A stretch of 64,000 bases of DNA from JAEUTH01 sp039931675 (GTDB lineage Bacteria > Bacteroidota > Bacteroidia > AKYH767-A > OLB10): assembly GCA_039931675.1 (NCBI GenBank), contig JBDTRM010000286.1, forward strand, positions 8,301 through 72,300, read 5' to 3'. The notes under the pieces were generated by a model, which ran no database searches, was not told where the DNA came from, and saw nothing but the letters and a program-made list of their open reading frames with translations. This document shows, piece by piece, positions 1 to 7,797 of this stretch (position 1 is the stretch's first letter; the number at the start of each line of letters is the position of its first letter). Position numbers and translations under genes: made by a program.

Positions 1-88
1 TCTTAATAATGCCGGGGGAGTATTGCATCGGAGTGTTATTTAATTCTTGTTGCTCTTGAAATTGATCTGTGACTGGAGTATTGGTCAT
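1..88 (-). CDS. Start of an unidentified protein, cut by the window edge
   Basis: An ATG at 88 on the minus strand opens a frame that runs off the left edge without a stop. The 29 visible residues begin MTNTPVTDQFQEQQ and are polar, Gln/Asn/Pro-rich, with no signal peptide. A good Bacteroidota promoter lies directly upstream (130-161), so I take this as a true gene start. The gene is divergent from kup. Too little is visible to assign a family; it could be the hydrophilic leader of a membrane or envelope protein. Confidence 0.6.
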   Translation of the reverse strand, partial: MTNTPVTDQFQEQQELNNTPMQYSPGIIK

Positions 89-129
89 TGAGATTTAAAT
101 AAAATGGTGAACGTGTATATAAATTAGGT

Positions 130-161
130 CAAATGTAAATAAATTATTGTGAATATCCAAA
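130..161 (-). promoter_or_regulatory. Bacteroidota-type promoter for the gene starting at 88
   Basis: Read on the minus strand, a TTTG (-33 element, plus-strand 158-161) is followed after 20 bases by TACATTTG (-7 element, 130-137), matching TTTG-N19-TAnnTTTG. Predicted transcription start is near 123, giving a leader of about 35 nt. Confidence 0.6.
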
Positions 162-297
162 TATATTTTTTAAAAAATTCATTTTTCTTTTTTAAGATAA
201 GTTTTACAGGTCTTTAATTTTTCAAAAAGTTCATCCATCAATATCATCATTGTCATTTAAAACTAACAATAATCATCTGAAACTAAAAGTACAGTGC

Positions 298-328
298 TTG
301 TATAATACTAAGCAATCACTTACGTTTG
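298..328 (+). promoter_or_regulatory. Bacteroidota-type promoter for kup
   Basis: TTG at 298-300, a 20-base spacer, then TACGTTTG at 321-328. This matches the Bacteroidota sigma-A consensus. It predicts a transcript starting near 335, only about 20 nt before the proposed kup start codon, so it supports a start at 354. Confidence 0.6.
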
Positions 329-353
329 CGCCCCAATTTTAAATTCCTTTTTC

Positions 354-2339
354 TTGGTACAGAGGTCAAACAGCCATCATACACGGCTAAGTGCGGCAGG
401 TTTAATTATTACACTGGGAATTATTTTCGGTGATATCGGCACTTCACCGCTTTATGTAATGAAGGCCGCCATTGGCAAGGAAGCAATTGATAATGAAATT
501 ATTTTCGGAGTTATTTCGTGCATACTGTGGACGCTTACTCTTCAGACTACCTTTAAATATGTAATTCTTACTCTTCAAGCCGATAACAAAGGTGAGGGGG
601 GTATTTTTTCGTTATATGCATTAATAAGAAGAAGCGGCAAGTGGCTTTTATACCCCGCAGTTATCGGAGGGGCTGCACTCTTAGCCGATGGCTTTATTAC
701 TCCACCCATTTCCATATCAGCCGCTGTTGAAGGGTTGCGCTTTTATAATCCCGATGTACCTACAGTGTGGATTGTAATTGGAATTTTAGTCGGACTTTTT
801 GGCATTCAGCAATTCGGTACTAAAATGGTGGGGTGGGCTTTTGGCCCGATAATGTTTATATGGTTTTCGATGCTCGCTATACTTGGAATCCTGCAAATTG
901 TGCATCATCCCGAAGTGTTTAAAGCCCTCAATCCATATTATGCAGTTAAATTATTAAGAGATCATCCTGATGGTTTCTGGGTTTTAGGTGCTGTGTTTTT
1001 ATGTACTACAGGTGCAGAAGCCTTGTATTCTGATTTAGGCCATTGCGGTAAGGGCAACATCCGGGTAAGCTGGATATTTGTAAAAAGCTGTTTGCTGTTA
1101 AATTATTTCGGTCAGGGCGCATGGGCTATGAATAACGAGGGTATGGTATTAGGAAAAGAAGATAATCCTTTTTACCTCATCATGCCACAAGGATTTTTGA
1201 TTTACGGAATTATCATTGCAACCATGGCATCAATAATAGCAAGCCAGGCCTTGATAAGCGGATCTTTTACGCTCATCAGCGAAGCAATGCGACTAAACCT
1301 GTGGCCAAAAATCCGTGTAAACTTTCCCTCAGATATAAGGGGGCAGATATTTGTGCCAAGTATTAATGCAGTTCTTTTTGTGGGCACCATTATGATTACC
1401 CTTCTTTTCCAGGAGTCATCGCGCATGGAAGCCGCTTATGGTTTGGCAATAACATTAACCATGTTAATGACAACGCTGCTGTTCAGCTCTTACCTGCGAC
1501 TTAAACGGGTGAGTCCTTTTTTAATATGGCTTTACCTCATTGTGTTTTTGAGTATTGAAACTTCTTTTCTTGCAGCCAACCTTGTTAAATTTTTTCATGG
1601 TGGTTTTGTAACACTTTTCCTTGCGGGATTTTTAATGTTCATCATGTACTCTTGGTTCAGGGGACGAAGGATACGAAACCGATATGTTGATTTTGTAAAC
1701 CTGAGCGATTACATTCCTCTTATAGATGAACTAAGCCACGATGTAACCGTGCCCAAGTTTGCTACTCACCTGGTTTATCTTACAAGTGCAAACAATGCTT
1801 TGCAGATTGAAAATAAAATTATTTACAGCATGCTTCAGCAGCGACCCAAGCGTGCAGATATTTATTGGTTTGTGCATGTGGATGTATTGGAATCGCCACA
1901 TACCATGGAATACACAGTAAAATTTGTACATGGGAAAAATATTTTGCGTATTGATTTCAGGTTAGGATTTAAAGTGGAACAAAAGATCAATTATTATCTG
2001 CGTAAAGTAATTGAAGAAATGGTGGAGTTGCATGAGATAGATGTTTACAGCCGTTACCAGTCATTAAGCAAGAATAAAGTAATAGGCGATTTTCGTTTTG
2101 TTGTTATCGAAAAGCTTATTTCTTACGAAAACCGTTTAGGGTTTATTGATCGTGTTATCACTTATTTCTTTAATTACCTTAAGCAACTTTCGACCAGTGA
2201 TGAAAAATCTTTTGGCTTAGACAGCAGCAATGTTTTGTTAGAAAAATTTCCATTGCTGATCAGCCCCAAAGAGGTAAAATTAAAGCGGGTGCCTTATCGC
2301 TCGCAAATGACTGACTTGCTTGAAGAAGATGATCATTGA
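354..2339 (+). CDS. kup: Kup/TrkD family potassium uptake permease
   Basis: A 661-residue membrane protein of the KUP (HAK/KT) family, which imports K+ with protons across the inner membrane. The hallmark GDIGTSPLY lies at residues 26-34. About twelve hydrophobic segments follow to roughly residue 435, then a soluble C-terminal domain of about 220 residues, the usual Kup layout and length. The start is TTG: no ATG occurs between the upstream in-frame stop (309-311) and the GDIGTSPLY motif, and a consensus promoter sits 25-55 nt upstream. It appears to be a single-gene unit, divergent from the gene starting at 88. A palindromic hairpin (2356-2384) follows 17 nt after the stop and may help end transcription, although no T-run follows it on this strand. 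Confidence 0.95.
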   Translation: MVQRSNSHHTRLSAAGLIITLGIIFGDIGTSPLYVMKAAIGKEAIDNEIIFGVISCILWTLTLQTTFKYVILTLQADNKGEGGIFSLYALIRRSGKWLLYPAVIGGAALLADGFITPPISISAAVEGLRFYNPDVPTVWIVIGILVGLFGIQQFGTKMVGWAFGPIMFIWFSMLAILGILQIVHHPEVFKALNPYYAVKLLRDHPDGFWVLGAVFLCTTGAEALYSDLGHCGKGNIRVSWIFVKSCLLLNYFGQGAWAMNNEGMVLGKEDNPFYLIMPQGFLIYGIIIATMASIIASQALISGSFTLISEAMRLNLWPKIRVNFPSDIRGQIFVPSINAVLFVGTIMITLLFQESSRMEAAYGLAITLTMLMTTLLFSSYLRLKRVSPFLIWLYLIVFLSIETSFLAANLVKFFHGGFVTLFLAGFLMFIMYSWFRGRRIRNRYVDFVNLSDYIPLIDELSHDVTVPKFATHLVYLTSANNALQIENKIIYSMLQQRPKRADIYWFVHVDVLESPHTMEYTVKFVHGKNILRIDFRLGFKVEQKINYYLRKVIEEMVELHEIDVYSRYQSLSKNKVIGDFRFVVIEKLISYENRLGFIDRVITYFFNYLKQLSTSDEKSFGLDSSNVLLEKFPLLISPKEVKLKRVPYRSQMTDLLEEDDH

Positions 2340-2355
2340 TTAATGAATTGCCGAG

Positions 2356-2384
2356 GTAGAGACGTTGCATTGCAACGTCTCTAC
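2356..2384. repeat. Dispersed palindrome, 14-nt arms GTAGAGACGTTGCA, copy 1
   Basis: Perfect inverted repeat with 14-base arms (GTAGAGACGTTGCA and its complement) around a central T. An identical copy lies at 54150-54178, about 52 kb away. Both copies sit between genes just after a stop codon. Confidence 0.85.
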
Positions 2385-2414
2385 GCTCAAAAAAAATCAT
2401 CACAGCCCCTGCTA

Positions 2415-2434
2415 CCGCGAGATTTTAGCTCGTG
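2415..2434. repeat. REP-like palindrome (degenerate)
   Basis: CCGCGAGATTTTAGCTCGTG resembles the REP palindromes near the transposase remnant at 34.3 kb (GTGCGAGCTTCTAGCTCGTT). The shared part is a GCGAG...AGCTCG core with short inverted arms. It may be a diverged member of that family. Confidence 0.4.
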
Positions 2435-2503
2435 TTTCTTGCGACTTATAATATTCCTGAATATGCGGCACGAACTGCAAGCCCGAGCCAGCTATGGGAC
2501 AGC

Positions 2504-2878
2504 TTATTTCTTGTCATAACATTCTGCCAAATAACAGTAGGTGTTTTTGGCATTGAATATTGGAAAGTATGCCGATTTCTGATTACTGTCAACAGACTTA
2601 TGCTCGAAGAATACTCCTTTCTTGCCATTCTTTTCCCAATTTCTAATAAACCCTCTTTCAAAACTTTTTATTTTTCCATTGCCTTTGGTTTGTATCATAA
2701 TTATTTCCTTATCAGTATATTTTTTTGATTCCTGATAATTTGCTTCGGTATCCTTGTAGTCAATTGGAATAACAAGAAGACATTCGGAATATTTACTTTG
2801 ATCTAATATTTCATTTTGCGCAAATAATTTGCTTTGGAAGAGAAGGAGAATACAAGAAATTAATAATAACTTTTTCAT
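2504..2878 (-). CDS. Small secreted protein of unknown function
   Basis: A 124-residue protein with a clear signal peptide (MKKLLLISCILLLFQSKLFA, cleavage before QNE). The mature part is about 104 residues, rich in Lys and aromatic residues, with three cysteines (C34, C115, C120 approximately). I recognise no domain. A strong consensus promoter (2977-3006) about 95 nt upstream supports a real gene. It is probably periplasmic or at the cell surface. No neighbour suggests a role. Confidence 0.7.
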   Translation of the reverse strand: MKKLLLISCILLLFQSKLFAQNEILDQSKYSECLLVIPIDYKDTEANYQESKKYTDKEIIMIQTKGNGKIKSFERGFIRNWEKNGKKGVFFEHKSVDSNQKSAYFPIFNAKNTYCYLAECYDKK

Positions 2879-2976
2879 ATTAATATTTATAGTTGTTATT
2901 TTTAAAATTGCCGATAATAACTAAAGATTCATGTTGGGTTTTTCAAACCACACGAATCCTTAGTTATTATATCAAA

Positions 2977-3006
2977 CAAACCTACTTAAAACTTTCTTTT
3001 ATCCAA
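2977..3006 (-). promoter_or_regulatory. Bacteroidota-type promoter for the 124-aa secreted protein
   Basis: On the minus strand GTTG (-33; complement of 3004-3007) is followed after exactly 19 bases by TAGGTTTG (-7; complement of 2977-2984). Predicted start of transcription is near 2970, giving a leader of about 90 nt. Confidence 0.65.
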
Positions 3007-3222
3007 CATACAGTAAGTGGATAACCGCAACTCCTTTTATTATATGCGCAACTTTCCCGTACAAGTAAAAATCCGGCTTTAAACAAAACCATCTACCTCC
3101 ACCGTTTACAAACAAAAATTTGCACGTTTAAAATTTTGAGAGAGTGGTTGCACGCGATACAATCGCGCGAAAGAAAATAGTTTTTAAAGCGAACTGAAGT
3201 TCGCTGTTACAGGCTGGCGCAT

Positions 3223-3327
3223 GTGAATTGTCTTTCAGAAAAAAAACTGTTGCGTGAGTGAATTATCTTTCAGAAAAAAAAACGTTGCACGAGTGAGTTG
3301 TCTTTTCGGAAAAAACTTTGACAAAGC
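3223..3327. repeat. 35-bp tandem repeat, three units
   Basis: Units begin at 3223, 3258 and 3293, each opening GTGA(A/G)TT(G/A)TCTTT followed by a run of A and a GTTGC core. The first two are near-identical; the third diverges in its second half, where it merges into the 3314-3347 hairpin. Confidence 0.8.
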
Positions 3328-3347
3328 TATTTCACTTTGTCAAAGTT
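3314..3347. repeat. Hairpin with 13-nt arms AACTTTGACAAAG
   Basis: Perfect 13-base arms (3314-3326 and 3335-3347) around an 8-base loop. A diverged relative with the same left arm is at 26345-26377. No T-tract follows, so it is not an obvious terminator. Confidence 0.75.
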
Positions 3348-3423
3348 GGGCGAGCGGCTGCACGCGATACAATCGCGCGCAATAAAATGCTATACAATCG
3401 CACACAAGAAAAGTCGGGGGATT

Positions 3424-3825
3424 TTATAAAAGCTGATTCTCTTTAAGAACACTGATCAACTCTTTAAGGTTGAGCGGCTTTTTTAGCAGTTCCAATACAT
3501 GCCTGTTAGCTTTTGCACGCACCATATCACCAAAATCCAAAGAGGATGAAACCATGATGATGTGGGTTTTTTCGCGTTGCTTTAAAGGTATTTTCTGAAA
3601 CCGGTAAATAAAATCAAATCCATCAAACGAAGGCATTTGAATATCCAATAGAATCACGTCAGGAAAAACACTCTTATCATCATCTATAAGATAACTGAGT
3701 GCTTCATCTCCGTTTTTAAAAGTAATGGTATGATGAGCAATTTCTTTGATCTTTAAAAATTTTTCATGAAGGAAAAGATCAATTTCATTGTCATCTATCA
3801 ACATAATAGATAGCTTTTTTATCAT
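3424..3825 (-). CDS. Single-domain response regulator (CheY-like)
   Basis: 133 residues forming one REC domain and nothing else. Acidic pocket D11/D12, phospho-acceptor D61 in VILLDIQMP, conserved Ser at 93-94 and Lys at K116 before Pro are all present, so it should accept phosphate. It has no output domain and presumably works as a diffusible relay or phosphate sink. It is the last gene of a five-gene leftward operon; its ATG overlaps the stop of the REC-kinase gene by 4 bases (ATGA), which implies translational coupling. Its partner is probably the upstream REC-histidine kinase or the 7TMR-DISM kinase. Confidence 0.9.
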   Translation of the reverse strand: MIKKLSIMLIDDNEIDLFLHEKFLKIKEIAHHTITFKNGDEALSYLIDDDKSVFPDVILLDIQMPSFDGFDFIYRFQKIPLKQREKTHIIMVSSSLDFGDMVRAKANRHVLELLKKPLNLKELISVLKENQLL

Positions 3826-4919
3826 TGGGATGCTTTTTTATTTGGAACTGTAATTTCAAATGTAGTGCCCACGAAAAGGGTAGAATTAACATTAATGGTT
3901 CCGCCAATTTTTTCAAGCGCTTCTTTTACAATAAACAAGCCTATGCCTGTGCCCTGTTTTGATGCGGTGTTAGGTGTGCGAAAAAACATTTTAAAAATAC
4001 TTTCAAGATGCTCCTGCAGGATGCCGATGCCATTATCGGAAATGCTAATAATGGCTGATTTAATTCCTGAGCGTATTTTAACGGTTACTTTAGGATCACC
4101 ATTTTGGGGATTTTGATATTTGATGGCATTTGAAATTAAGTTGCTGATTATAACACGCAGCCTAAACTCATCTCCGATAAATTCTTCTTCCTGTATAATA
4201 TCAGTTTCAAAGCTGACGGCTTTATCCTGGTTTTTAAGAGAATCAATTACATCATTTGCAAGCGCTTCAAAATTTACTTTGTCAATCATTTCATCAGAGC
4301 GTGAATTCTGATAATAATCAATAATGTTTTTAATGTACTTGTCTAATTTGAGCACGCTGGTTTCTATGATATCAAAATATTCTTCGGCCACCTTCATTTC
4401 ATCCTCCATTTTAGCAAGCTGCACCACGCCAAGTACTGACATGAGCGGTGAGCGCAAATCATGCGAAGCGCTGTAAACAAAGCGATTGAGTTCATCATTG
4501 GTTTTAATAAGCTCCTCATTTTTTAATCTTAATGCTACGCGATTGTTATAAAGGTCCACACAGTTTTCCATAGTAAGGCGAAACTTTTCCCAATCCCACG
4601 GCTTTTGAAGATACTTTGAAATCTGTCCCTGGTTGATTGCAGCAATTACAGTATCAATATCAGCCTGGCCGGTAATAAGCAGCCTTATGCTGTCAGGATG
4701 TTTAACAATGGTGCGTTCAAGAAATTCAATTCCTGTAATATGGGGCATGCGCTGATCAGACACGATTATCTGCATGTCAATGCTGTCTAAAAGACGCAAA
4801 GCTTCGGCAGCGCTGCTGGCAGTATATACTTCGTAATCTTTGCGGAAATAAGCGCGAAAAGAAATGAGGTTATTCTCCTCATCATCCACGTACAATACTT
4901 TAATGTTACTATCTGGCAT
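3822..4919 (-). CDS. REC-histidine kinase hybrid (cytoplasmic)
   Basis: 365 residues: an N-terminal REC domain (about 6-125; D12/D13, phospho-acceptor D55 in SDQRMP, K106 in YLQKPW), a short linker, a HisKA dimerisation domain with phospho-histidine H153 (SASHDLRSPL) and a C-terminal HATPase_c domain with a visible G1 box (ISDNGIGI) and G2 box (GTGIGL). There is no membrane segment, so it acts in the cytosol, with kinase activity probably controlled by phosphorylation of its own REC domain. It lies 17 nt after the 7TMR-DISM kinase gene and overlaps the following REC gene by 4 nt. Its REC domain closely resembles the separate REC protein encoded divergently at 10336-10803. Confidence 0.92.
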   Translation of the reverse strand: MPDSNIKVLYVDDEENNLISFRAYFRKDYEVYTASSAAEALRLLDSIDMQIIVSDQRMPHITGIEFLERTIVKHPDSIRLLITGQADIDTVIAAINQGQISKYLQKPWDWEKFRLTMENCVDLYNNRVALRLKNEELIKTNDELNRFVYSASHDLRSPLMSVLGVVQLAKMEDEMKVAEEYFDIIETSVLKLDKYIKNIIDYYQNSRSDEMIDKVNFEALANDVIDSLKNQDKAVSFETDIIQEEEFIGDEFRLRVIISNLISNAIKYQNPQNGDPKVTVKIRSGIKSAIISISDNGIGILQEHLESIFKMFFRTPNTASKQGTGIGLFIVKEALEKIGGTINVNSTLFVGTTFEITVPNKKASQ

Positions 4920-4936
4920 ATTTTTTATTTAAAAAT

Positions 4937-7102
4937 CTAATTATTATGTACATTTAATTTCATGGGTAATATGATGGTCATTTTGGTTCCCTTGCCCGGT
5001 GCAGTGTCAATATCAATTTTGGCATGATGACTTTCTATAATCTTAAAAACAATTGACATACCTAAGCCTGTTCCCGAGCCAACATCCTTAGTGGTAAAAA
5101 ACGGTTCAAATACTTTTTCCTTTACTTCGGGTGTCATGCCGGTACCTGTGTCCTGTACGCTTACGCAAACGTGAGGGCCGTCCACATAACTCTCAATTGT
5201 TAAAGTATGTTTTTCTTCGCGGGGCACTGATTCCATTGCCTGAACAGCGTTGCTGAAAATATTCATAAACACCTGGTTCAGCTTACCGGGGTAACATTCA
5301 ATCATAGGTATTACACCTAATTTTTTAACCACTTCAATATTCTTGGGTATGATGCTCCGCAATAAAACTAACGTTGATTCTATACCTTGATTAATGTCGG
5401 ATTCTTTAACATCACTTTCGTCAAGATGCGAAAAGTTTTTAAGCCCTTTCACAATTTCAGCCGTACGCTTTGCACCATCTTCAATACCACCAAGCAGTGT
5501 ATTTACTTCTGTTTTTACATAATCCAAATCAATGCGTTTTTTAAACTTTGCAATATCCTCTAACTTGGCTTCAATACCGTTGCCGGGAGTAATGGTTTCA
5601 TATTTAGCAATGAGTTCCATAATATCGGCAATGTCCATTTGCAAGGGCTTTATGTTGGCGCTTACAAAGTTGATAGGGTTATTTATTTCATGTGCTATGC
5701 CGGCAGTTAACTGACCAAGCGAGGCCATCTTTGCGGCATCTACCAATTGCGATTGTGCTTCTTTCAGATTTTTCAGCGTTACGTTTAATTCACCGTTAGT
5801 TTGTTGTAATTCTTCGGTGCGTTCAGCTACACTTTTCTCCAGCACCACATTTTGATCAGTAATCAACTTTTCATTTATCTTTAAAGCCTTCAGCACTTCG
5901 GCTTGTGTGTCTTCTTTTTCTTTTTTGAGAATATTAATCCTGTCAGCCAATGCAAACGAAAGTAAAACCACTTCAATTGCCGAACCTGCCGGCATGGTGT
6001 AATAAGTGAAGTTGTTGTAAGGCAGCAAACCAAAATCTTTCATTACATAAATGGTTACGCCAACTAAAAAGAACGACCATGCCAAAATAAAGAAGCGCGC
6101 AGGGCGGTATCCTTTTTTAAGAATCAGGTAGGCAACTGCCAGCATGTAAAGTGAAACTATAGTAGCACACACTTCAATAAGCTGAAAACTTGCTTTATAA
6201 TACCCGGCCAATGCAAGTACAATAGCAATTAGATAAACTGCTGTGAAAAAGTGAAATCCTTTATCAAGCTTAGGGAAATAGTTAGCGGTATGCAAAAACA
6301 CCCGCAGGAATGAAAAGCTTGCAATACCCACCAATGGCGGAAAAATAAATGAAGCTAATTGAGCCAGGGCAGGCAGACCGGGCCACAGGTATTGAAACGT
6401 ATAACCTTGTATGCCGGCCTGGGTAAGCAGTACTGTCCCAAGATAGATTACATAATAGAAGTATCCTTTATCGCGCACCGTAAAAAACAGGAAGGCGTTA
6501 TAAACAAACATAACCAGCATGATGCCTACATAAACTCCCGCCATCATAGCTTTTGTCCTGTTTGATTCGGCAATATTATCAGGTGTTCCTATTTTCATGG
6601 GCACCTGAATATTATCGCGTGCTCTTACTTTTATGAATGCTTCTGCAAGCGCACCTGAATCCATTTGTATTCTGAAAATATAATTGGCATCAGGAAATTT
6701 GCGTTTATCAAAAGGAAGAAATTCTCCGGCTGTATCTCCGGTCATTTTACCATTATTGTCAATAAAGTAAAACTCAACCTCATCCAGACCGGGCTGAGAA
6801 ATCTGTAGCAAAAGATCTTTCTGATTTGTAAGATTCTGTATGACAACTTTAACCCAGAACGAAGATTTGCTAACGTTAAAATTTGGTATGTCGCTATTCT
6901 CCTGGATTTTGAATTCTTGTGATTTAATAACATCATTAATGCTGAGTTTATTGGTTTCATCTTCAATAAAAGTAAAGTTCTTTCCAACCTCAATATTTTT
7001 CGTTGTTGAATTAATTAACACTGTCGTTTGCCCATTGCACAAGTGGAACATCATTGTGCAAAGCAAAAGGCCTAACATGCGAAAGTGAGAGGTTGAAATC
7101 AT
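4937..7102 (-). CDS. 7TMR-DISM sensor histidine kinase
   Basis: 721 residues. Signal peptide about 1-24; periplasmic 7TMR-DISMED2-type sensor domain about 35-175 (contains SFWVKVVIQN and ISQPGLDEVEFYF, typical of the family); seven-helix 7TMR-DISM membrane domain about 186-390; coiled coil about 392-455; HisKA-like region with H471 in GQLTAGIAHEINNPINF; HATPase_c with N-box (NQVFMNIFSNAVQAM, about 609-623), G1 (DTGTGM, 651-656) and G2 (GSGTGLGMS, 675-683). The extracellular domain class is known to resemble carbohydrate-binding folds and is thought to bind soluble ligands. It overlaps the GNAT gene upstream by 4 nt and is followed 17 nt later by the REC-kinase. I infer that it senses the product of the two biosynthetic genes ahead of it, but nothing in the sequence shows the ligand. 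Confidence 0.92.
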   Translation of the reverse strand: MISTSHFRMLGLLLCTMMFHLCNGQTTVLINSTTKNIEVGKNFTFIEDETNKLSINDVIKSQEFKIQENSDIPNFNVSKSSFWVKVVIQNLTNQKDLLLQISQPGLDEVEFYFIDNNGKMTGDTAGEFLPFDKRKFPDANYIFRIQMDSGALAEAFIKVRARDNIQVPMKIGTPDNIAESNRTKAMMAGVYVGIMLVMFVYNAFLFFTVRDKGYFYYVIYLGTVLLTQAGIQGYTFQYLWPGLPALAQLASFIFPPLVGIASFSFLRVFLHTANYFPKLDKGFHFFTAVYLIAIVLALAGYYKASFQLIEVCATIVSLYMLAVAYLILKKGYRPARFFILAWSFFLVGVTIYVMKDFGLLPYNNFTYYTMPAGSAIEVVLLSFALADRINILKKEKEDTQAEVLKALKINEKLITDQNVVLEKSVAERTEELQQTNGELNVTLKNLKEAQSQLVDAAKMASLGQLTAGIAHEINNPINFVSANIKPLQMDIADIMELIAKYETITPGNGIEAKLEDIAKFKKRIDLDYVKTEVNTLLGGIEDGAKRTAEIVKGLKNFSHLDESDVKESDINQGIESTLVLLRSIIPKNIEVVKKLGVIPMIECYPGKLNQVFMNIFSNAVQAMESVPREEKHTLTIESYVDGPHVCVSVQDTGTGMTPEVKEKVFEPFFTTKDVGSGTGLGMSIVFKIIESHHAKIDIDTAPGKGTKMTIILPMKLNVHNN

Positions 7103-7797
7103 GCAATTTTTGGTTGTTTAATAAATAATGAATAATTAATGTCAATTTCAATTCCATCAGGGCCGCTTTCAGTAAAACGCTGGCCCGGATCATTTCTTAA
7201 ACTTTCCATTCTTTGCTGATCAATTGCTTCGGCAGTTGAAAGATCACTTGCATTCAAAATACCCAATACGCGGGCTACATAGTTCTTGTTAGGATATACA
7301 AATTCGCCATTTTCACCAAGCGAATTGTCAACCACAAAACCAACTTTGCGAAACATTTTCATGGTATAGTCAGCACATATACCCATCAGCGTTTTGCAGC
7401 TTACCTGGTTAACCATTGATATGCCTGCACGTGTGAGTAACAAGCTTAACCCAAGGCCTGCAACTTCTTTTGCGTTCCATAAAGCACATAACTCTCCTAC
7501 ACCTTCATCAATATATTTGTTTACTATGTTATGAATATTAGGATCCATGTGTCCTATTGCTTTTTCAACAGGCAGCAGGTGCATGCCATCAGCAAGCTGA
7601 ATTCTTATTCCTCCTATGATTGTTCCGTCTTCTTTTTCGGCTACTATACCATAAACGCACTTCCACTTCATCCATTCACTGTTGTTGGATGTTATGTTAG
7701 TGATGCCATAATCCTTCAGAACACTTACGTGTCCATCAAGAAACCTTTGACTCAACTCCGGATCTTCGATAGCGCGAAAAGCTCTAAATGTGTACAT
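7099..7797 (-). CDS. GNAT-fold acyltransferase, autoinducer-synthase-like
   Basis: 232 residues, soluble. The centre matches a GNAT core: a beta strand with substrate loop (GIVAEKEDGTIIGGIRI, about 51-67), then GELCALWNAKEVAGLGLSLL, where the motif A position and an invariant-looking Glu resemble N-acyl amino acid and LuxI-type synthases more than RimI-type acetyltransferases, then MFRKVGFVV as motif B. A long C-terminal extension (about 175-232) follows. The likely reaction is transfer of an acyl group to an amino compound; donor and acceptor are unknown. Its start overlaps the end of the E1-nitroreductase gene by 14 nt and its end overlaps the sensor kinase by 4 nt, so the three are almost certainly co-translated. 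The LuxI-like assignment is inference from motif pattern only. Confidence 0.75.
   Translation of the reverse strand: MYTFRAFRAIEDPELSQRFLDGHVSVLKDYGITNITSNNSEWMKWKCVYGIVAEKEDGTIIGGIRIQLADGMHLLPVEKAIGHMDPNIHNIVNKYIDEGVGELCALWNAKEVAGLGLSLLLTRAGISMVNQVSCKTLMGICADYTMKMFRKVGFVVDNSLGENGEFVYPNKNYVARVLGILNASDLSTAEAIDQQRMESLRNDPGQRFTESGPDGIEIDINYSLFIKQPKIA

Larger units (their letters stand above)
2879..3423. other. Gene-free interval with palindromes and a 35-bp tandem repeat
   Basis: No convincing gene. It contains the promoter of the 2504-2878 gene, a hairpin at 3189-3204 (AGCGAACT/AAGTTCGCT), two copies of a CGCGATACAATCGCG palindrome (3150-3169 and 3361-3380, with a decayed third near 3391-3402), a three-unit 35-bp tandem repeat (3223-3327) and a long hairpin (3314-3347). 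Confidence 0.8.

Noticed and set aside
2432..2728. 98-codon plus-strand frame
   Set aside because: Antisense to the secreted protein at 2504-2878, which has a signal peptide and promoter.
3223..3327. Possible CRISPR array (35-bp period)
   Set aside because: Units abut without spacers, only three units exist, and no cas gene is nearby.
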